From contig JASANE010011767.1 of NCBI GenBank assembly GCA_030248225.1, positions 61,584 through 125,583 on the forward strand: a stretch of DNA of 64,000 bases, written 5' to 3'. Shown here piece by piece: positions 58,401-64,000 of the stretch. The notes below the pieces were generated by a model. That model was not told the origin of the DNA. It worked only from the letters and a program-made list of their open reading frames with translations, and made no database searches. The position numbers and the translations under genes are program-made. Position 1 is the first letter of the stretch. Each line of letters opens with the position of its first letter. This DNA is from Trileptium ribeirensis (lineage: Eukaryota; Nematoda; Enoplea; Enoplida; Thoracostomopsidae).

Positions 58401-61400
58401 CATACAGCACATCCGAATAAGCCAAATACATAGATAATAAATCATACATAAATACATATATCACGATAATGACCGAAATCACTAGATATATAATAAACGA
58501 GCAGACACTAGTAATTTGCTGGTAAAACGCTGCGGCCATTGCTGGTACCTTCTACAACTCGTGAGCGTTTGGCGATCATATCGTTTTATCCTAATGAAAT
58601 CTAAGACTTAGAATCCAAAATTCGTACTTTAGCCAAAATTTATAATTTAAGATTTCATAACTTGTTTCGTGGCATCTAGCTTATGCATTCACAGTGCACG
58701 TATATCTAACTATTACATAAGTATATGATTGACTACATAAATTGCCAGAATTTTGTTTCAAATGGGGCGAAATTTACAAACTCAGACTAAATGCTGCTGC
58801 TATCAGCTGCTCTTCGAAATAAACAAACTCTTCGGAATAAACAAACCGAGGACGTTTAAGGTTCAACAATGAAAACTTCACATATATGGAAAGTTTACTT
58901 ATATCTCGTTGCTCTTGAGCTAAGTATTGCAGGTGATTTAATCACGTTAGCCTATAAAAGCGATGTTCCTAAATCTAAAGGCACCAGCAGAACATTTTGT
59001 TATAAATATGCACTATTGAAACAGAAACAAACTGGTGAACGCTTTCAGATATTACAATGAACCATAGCTTGGATCAATTAGACAAATCAAAATGCTATAT
59101 TAACACTTGCTAAATTACAAACATTTTCTGTTTTATTGCAGAAGCGTATTATGTTTGATGCAATTTATTACTGTTTTACTATTTGCATGTCAAGAATATA
59201 AGATGTTGAAAATTAAAATTATGAAACGATGTATAACAAATTTTAAGCTTCTCATTTGGATAACTACATACACAACTATCCGCAGCTGACCATTTGGATA
59301 TGAATCTCCCGCATTTACATGAATAACTTCAGGCCATTATTATACCATATAATAATGCCAAAAATTAAAGTAGAAACACTACCTCAGTATTGAAGGTTAC
59401 GGTTTAGGCTGGTGAGATAGATTTGAAATCAATTTTATTCCGGAAAATTTGTGTAGCATTGTCATAAATGTGACATATGTAACGTAGAAATTTTAAGAAT
59501 AAAAAACTCGACACTTCCTGTTTACTATAAAGAAAAAAGTTTCCACATTGAAGTAGTTCCGTTGTAGTTGAATTTGAAGTGAATGCACACATTTTTCTTT
59601 AAATGCCGAATTATATCCGCTAACGTGTAATGACCATTCCTGACCTATCCGGCACGGCACATATCATATATGTGCATTCAGTTAATACGGTTATGAACTA
59701 ACCCTCAACTCTATGTCAATCTAACAACCACCATTAACAAATGTCAAGCTAAGCATCTGGATATAAAATTACTGTATTTCTTCACCGACAAATTGAGTCT
59801 CTTGCGTTCACTATCTATATACTTCGTCGTTTCACTTAAAATACGGCCTTATTGACTATATTAAAGGCTTTAAAAATGTTGAAGTTATGCACGAGTCTGT
59901 TTGTCGTTATTTTTCGTTCGGAAAGGTCAACGCTGTTGATGCTTAGATATCGTCTATATTATAGTTCAAAAAATGCACTTGCTTGTTCATCCAAGATCAG
60001 CACTAAAATGTCTCTGTTGTTTTAAAGCAAGCAACGCGTTCAACAGACAAACGCCATCTTTTTTATTGCGTTAAACAGGCAGATGCATTTCATTTTCTGC
60101 TTTTGCCACACGACGACTATTTAATAATATCCGGCTTTCGGTCAGGACATTGACACTCTATTAGAGAACGGGGAATTAAGCAACGGCTTGAACAATGAGA
60201 TTATATTATACAGAAACCAGCGGTTAGGTTTTCACCGCATCGTCGTTGTAATATTTTTTGTTTCATTTCGATGCCAAATATAAAACCTGTATTCTAATGA
60301 AGCGTTCGGAGGCTTACCTAATCTATATTATTTATATAATCATGAGATCAGTGCTTCCGATTGGAGATCTCAACAGTAGGCTTACAGCATACTTAAAAGC
60401 CACAGAAGCAGTGAACGTCGCTGTGAAGCGAGGTGAAACACTATGCATGCTAATAAATTCACGGGTCCGTGTTTGTTGACTTGGATTAACCGTTTCTACT
60501 GGTATTCAGTTTTTTGGCTATCACTTTTGGCAACCATTCTTTAGAAGTTTTACTCGGGAACATGATGTATTATTTCCAATTGTTTTACGTTTTCAAAATT
60601 TTAATTGACAAAGTATTATGCTAATTTAAAATAATATTTCTATTTTATCCACGCACCCGTTTGCGTATTTACGGTTGCCATTTTACGGTCTCAAGCAGTG
60701 TAACATGGCACATTTGGGAACATGGTCCTAAATAGTTACAACACTAAAAGGTTAACATAAAAAGGTTAATAAAATTCAGGATATCTTCATAGACGTCAAA
60801 AATATACAATTATGGATTCCTTGGTTTAGAAATTTAATTTTAAAGAAGCTTGGTTGGACAGTTGTAATAAATATATTGCCAACGCTGCTAGTTATGGCGT
60901 TCATATTATGCGGTAGTGGGATTTGAATATGACAATATGAACATACGCACATGCAATATTCTTTAAGTTTTTTATAATGCAATGCAACAATTATATAGCA
61001 ACTAAACGTTCAGTCAACAGCGTCTTTTAGTAATTTAGTCTTTCGTCGGGCCAAAATGTTAAAAGATGTCTATTTTGGCCTTTAGGTTAAAAATAGCCAT
61101 CCTTGGTTACACCACATATAGGCCATTGCAGTCGGTCGTTTTGGAAATATTCGAATTGAGTAAGTATGGGCAATTTGTTTAATATTTGAAATTGAGTTCA
61201 AAACTAATGACTTTTATACCGCGTATTAAAATTTTTAAAAGCTCTAAATCTAAAACTTAGACTACAATAGCGCAGCGCTGAGTTTGAATTAAACATTCGG
61301 AAACGACGGTTTAAGCTCTTTGATAATAATGTGCATATAGTTGTATGTAATATAGTTATATGCATTTTTTGCACTTATAAAACAAAATGCATTTATTCGA

Positions 61401-62978
61401 CTATATAAATTGCCTTTCCTAAAAGTTTCATCTAAATAGAGTTTTGGTTCCTACCGGAAACATATATATAATTAAGTAAAGTATGTCACAGTAATATGTC
61501 GGGCCGAATTGAGCTCCTACTCCAATCACACCTGTTAATCGAGTATGGTGTAAAGAACTATCTACATCTCGACAATGGTGTACCTACTGGGTTGTCTTCG
61601 TTGCTTAATTGCAAAATCGAGAAAATGTGTTTGATCGAACCGTTTATATGCAGTTCAAACGAACTAAACCTATTATAATTACCAATATTTTAAAAACATA
61701 CTCTGCTATGAAATCTTTCTTCCAGTGGAAAAAACGGCGTATATACCTGTATTTTTAGTCTTGAAACATGTATTAAACGCATTCACAACCAAGTTTTGTA
61801 ACTTTTGTATACAAGTTTCTTCTGTGGTACAGGATAAAGTTTATATCACCACAGTTTGAATAATGAATGACTGCGGTGTTTCAATTCGAAAGAGATAATG
61901 TTGGCAAAATGTACGCTGTGTAAACTGATGAAACCCAAGAAGACATTGCTTGTATGGCTCGCATTATTTACAAATCAGCTGCTTACGCCGGGTGTTTTGT
62001 TTACTCAAGTTATATATAGGCTGGTACTATGTGGATACTGTCTATAATAGCGGAAGTACATTATTTTGTTTCTTTTTAGTTCTCGATAACTTGAGCCTCT
62101 CAGCCATTAAAAAAATTACAAGAACTGCTTTAAGAAAACGTTAATTTTCCTTATGCGTTATTCTTTGGATCAATATACAAGCTGTCGCGGCAATAACCTA
62201 TGCATGACTAGGGCAGGAATAGCGTTGCCGCTGAAATGCTGGATAGTGTAAAGTTTTCGTACCTACACCACTGAAGTAATACTTGACAAGAGTATGTTAG
62301 AGGCATATATTCGCGCTTTATTTCGAATAAAAGCACAAAAATTTTCTTTTTCACTGGGATATCTGGTTCAGCATTATAGGGTTAGGCTCATTTTAGGCTT
62401 TAGCTTTATAGAGGACAAAATTTACGTACCCCAGCTAAAAACACGACTTTGATGCTGTGAACTTCCCTTTGTGAATTTACCATATACCTTGTATTATGTG
62501 ATGATATTTTAAAGTTTATGAGTTTTTGTGAAAGAAGGATTTATCCTAACTAATCCAATTGCTATATTAGCAACCACTGTTTCATTACCATCAAAACCAC
62601 AAATCGTTTGTTTACTGATTTATGTGTTTAACATCGCCCAAACATTGTTTTGGGGTTGTTAAGCCCACACATACTGTTCTTACGTGTACCAAGCAGTACC
62701 AATTATACATTTGCATCGAACAATCATCACAGTTTCATGCAGTTTTTGTTGTTTTAACAATGAGTTTTAACAATCAAAGGTTCAAAATTAATACCGTTCG
62801 TATCACATAAAAGCAAAATTAATTTACGTCATCATTACATCGTATATTATGTTGCCAGAAAAAACTGACTGACGAATAGATAAAGCCTCATTTTAAAAGT
62901 ACGAACGCATTAATTATTCACCACCACCCCTGTCGTGTTTAACTCTAAAAAGCAATGGATTTTAGCAAGACTACATAA
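55471..62978. other. Seven and a half kilobases without a recognised feature
   Basis: Short ORFs on both strands only. The most protein-like are 56827-57069 (-, 80 codons) and the end of 60258-60479 (+), but neither has a motif or convincing splice borders. No tandem repeat or RNA gene is seen. Confidence 0.4.
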
Positions 62979-63030
62979 GGGAAGAGTATGTCACTTCTTG
63001 TACACTATGTTAACCCATAGGACATTTGCA
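62979..63030 (+). mobile_element. Single end of the 47.2-kb foldback family
   Basis: AGGGAAGAGTATGTCACTT repeats the end of the foldback element (AGGGAAGAGTATGNCACTT on both arms there), and the next 25 bases (TGTACACTATGTTAACCC) follow TGCACTCGCATGTTAGCCC. No opposite end is found downstream, so it is a truncated copy. Confidence 0.6.
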
Positions 63031-63901
63031 TTACTTGTCGAAAGAACGCAATGGCTCTACCAAACAGCTGCATTTCGGTAGAAATAATGCAGTTAAATAT
63101 CCGATGCTTCTAAATACTTCATTCGACGATCGCTATATGCTATTTTTGGCATCTCCCTCATTGATCGGAATGGTTTGGTTGTTGGCCTAAAATTTTCGTG
63201 TGTACAGTGCCGCCTACTTTGCCCTAAGATATTAAGACTCGCCGAATTTATTCCCGGGAGCACGCTGCTACGGATGTTACAAATACTATTGGCAGTTAAT
63301 TTTGTTGTCAAAAATTGTGTTGTTCTGTTTTTGCTCCTAAATACTCGATATCTGTGTGATTTGTCGCATAGATAAGTTTATATATTTGATATATATCGGT
63401 ATATATTTGATATATAGGGTCAAAGATATACATTACATATATTAATATATTACATAATATATATATTATATAAAAGCATATATCTATGTTACAAGTACAT
63501 ATTCGATATATTATATAATGAACCAATTATGCCATTTTTATGTAAATATATATCCCCCTAGTTGTGGCTTTTACTACATTGGCTGCCTCCATGCTGAAGG
63601 TTGTGACGGCTACGGTCCAAACGAATTTTTATATTCTTTTTCGTATTATATTTTGCGGCGGTTAATTTATTGTTGGTACTAAAGCTAGCCAGGCATTAAC
63701 GTCTCTTCGGTTTTGCTTTTCGTTTTACATTTTTGGTTCTTTCGTTTATGTGTCGTTAAAGCTCTAATTTCACAGTAGTTGGGAATTCGCCGACCGATGC
63801 GTTTAGTATATTAGAACATTCTATGTTGTTATATTCCGAAACCCTGTATGATACTCCTAACATATCTGTTGTTACATTTGAATTTTGCATAAATTAATTA
63901 T
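63031..63901. other. No gene seen; TA-rich patch
   Basis: 63370-63500 is almost pure TATATA/GATATA low-complexity. 63093-63311 (-) and 63175-63375 (+) overlap on opposite strands and have no motif. Confidence 0.45.
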
Positions 63902-63991
63902 CTAAAGCTTTTTCTATTTCTTCGATTTTGCGTACTATGCATAGCACTAAAGCTTTTTCTATTTCTTCGATTTTGTGTACTATGCATAGCA
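63902..63991 (+). repeat. 45-bp tandem duplication, 2 copies
   Basis: CTAAAGCTTTTTCTATTTC to GTACTATGCATAGCA, 45 bp, occurs twice back to back with one difference (TTTTGCG or TTTTGTG). Recent. Confidence 0.95.
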
Positions 63992-64000
63992 ATAATAGTA

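Overview
This is an AT-rich stretch of animal nuclear DNA: introns with GT-AG borders, no operons, diverged transposons and many private tandem repeats. I recognise one host gene, at the left edge on the + strand. It is the 3' part of a neural proliferation differentiation and control protein 1 homologue (NPDC1; the nematode orthologue is CAB-1). The species cannot be fixed from the sequence. Two weak signs suggest a nematode or relative: splice acceptors of the short (T)TTTCAG type, and a 300-bp internal array built on TTAGGC, the nematode telomere hexamer. Both are only suggestive.

Layout. 1-9119: five coding exons of NPDC1 (181-460, 1394-1460, 3712-3882, 7291-7387, 9003-9119), giving the last 243 residues with a stop; the 5' exons lie left of the window. 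Intron 3 of the visible part holds a 2-kb satellite with a 49-bp unit (4309-6314). 10.6-19.1 kb: three different minisatellite arrays (about 103, 66 and 175 bp units) and two broken Tc1/mariner copies (probably D41D class), one split by an 880-bp Helitron-like insertion. 26.8-27.8 kb: a 1-kb inverted repeat with arms near 300 bp. 30.4-32.1 kb: the TTAGGC-type array beside a dead Merlin (IS1595/IS1016-like) transposon that itself carries a 309-bp MITE with TA target duplication. 39.8-41.5 kb: a small hAT-like MITE inside an unidentified ORF, and a third mariner copy, internally deleted. 43-48 kb: an AAAT microsatellite, a 95-bp minisatellite and a near-perfect 313-bp foldback element. 52.3-53.4 kb: a second copy of the Helitron-like element and a tract made almost only of A and C. 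From 53.4 kb to the end I see no gene, apart from another end of the foldback family and short duplications.

All the transposons are inactivated. No gene cluster or multi-gene system is visible. Most short ORFs are what AT-rich noncoding DNA gives by chance. The most interesting items are the private repeat families (intronic satellite, foldback element, large inverted repeat, TTAGGC-derived array) and the nested insertions, which give a relative order of events. Some irregular repeat units look like assembly or base-calling errors and should be checked against reads before any biology is drawn from them.
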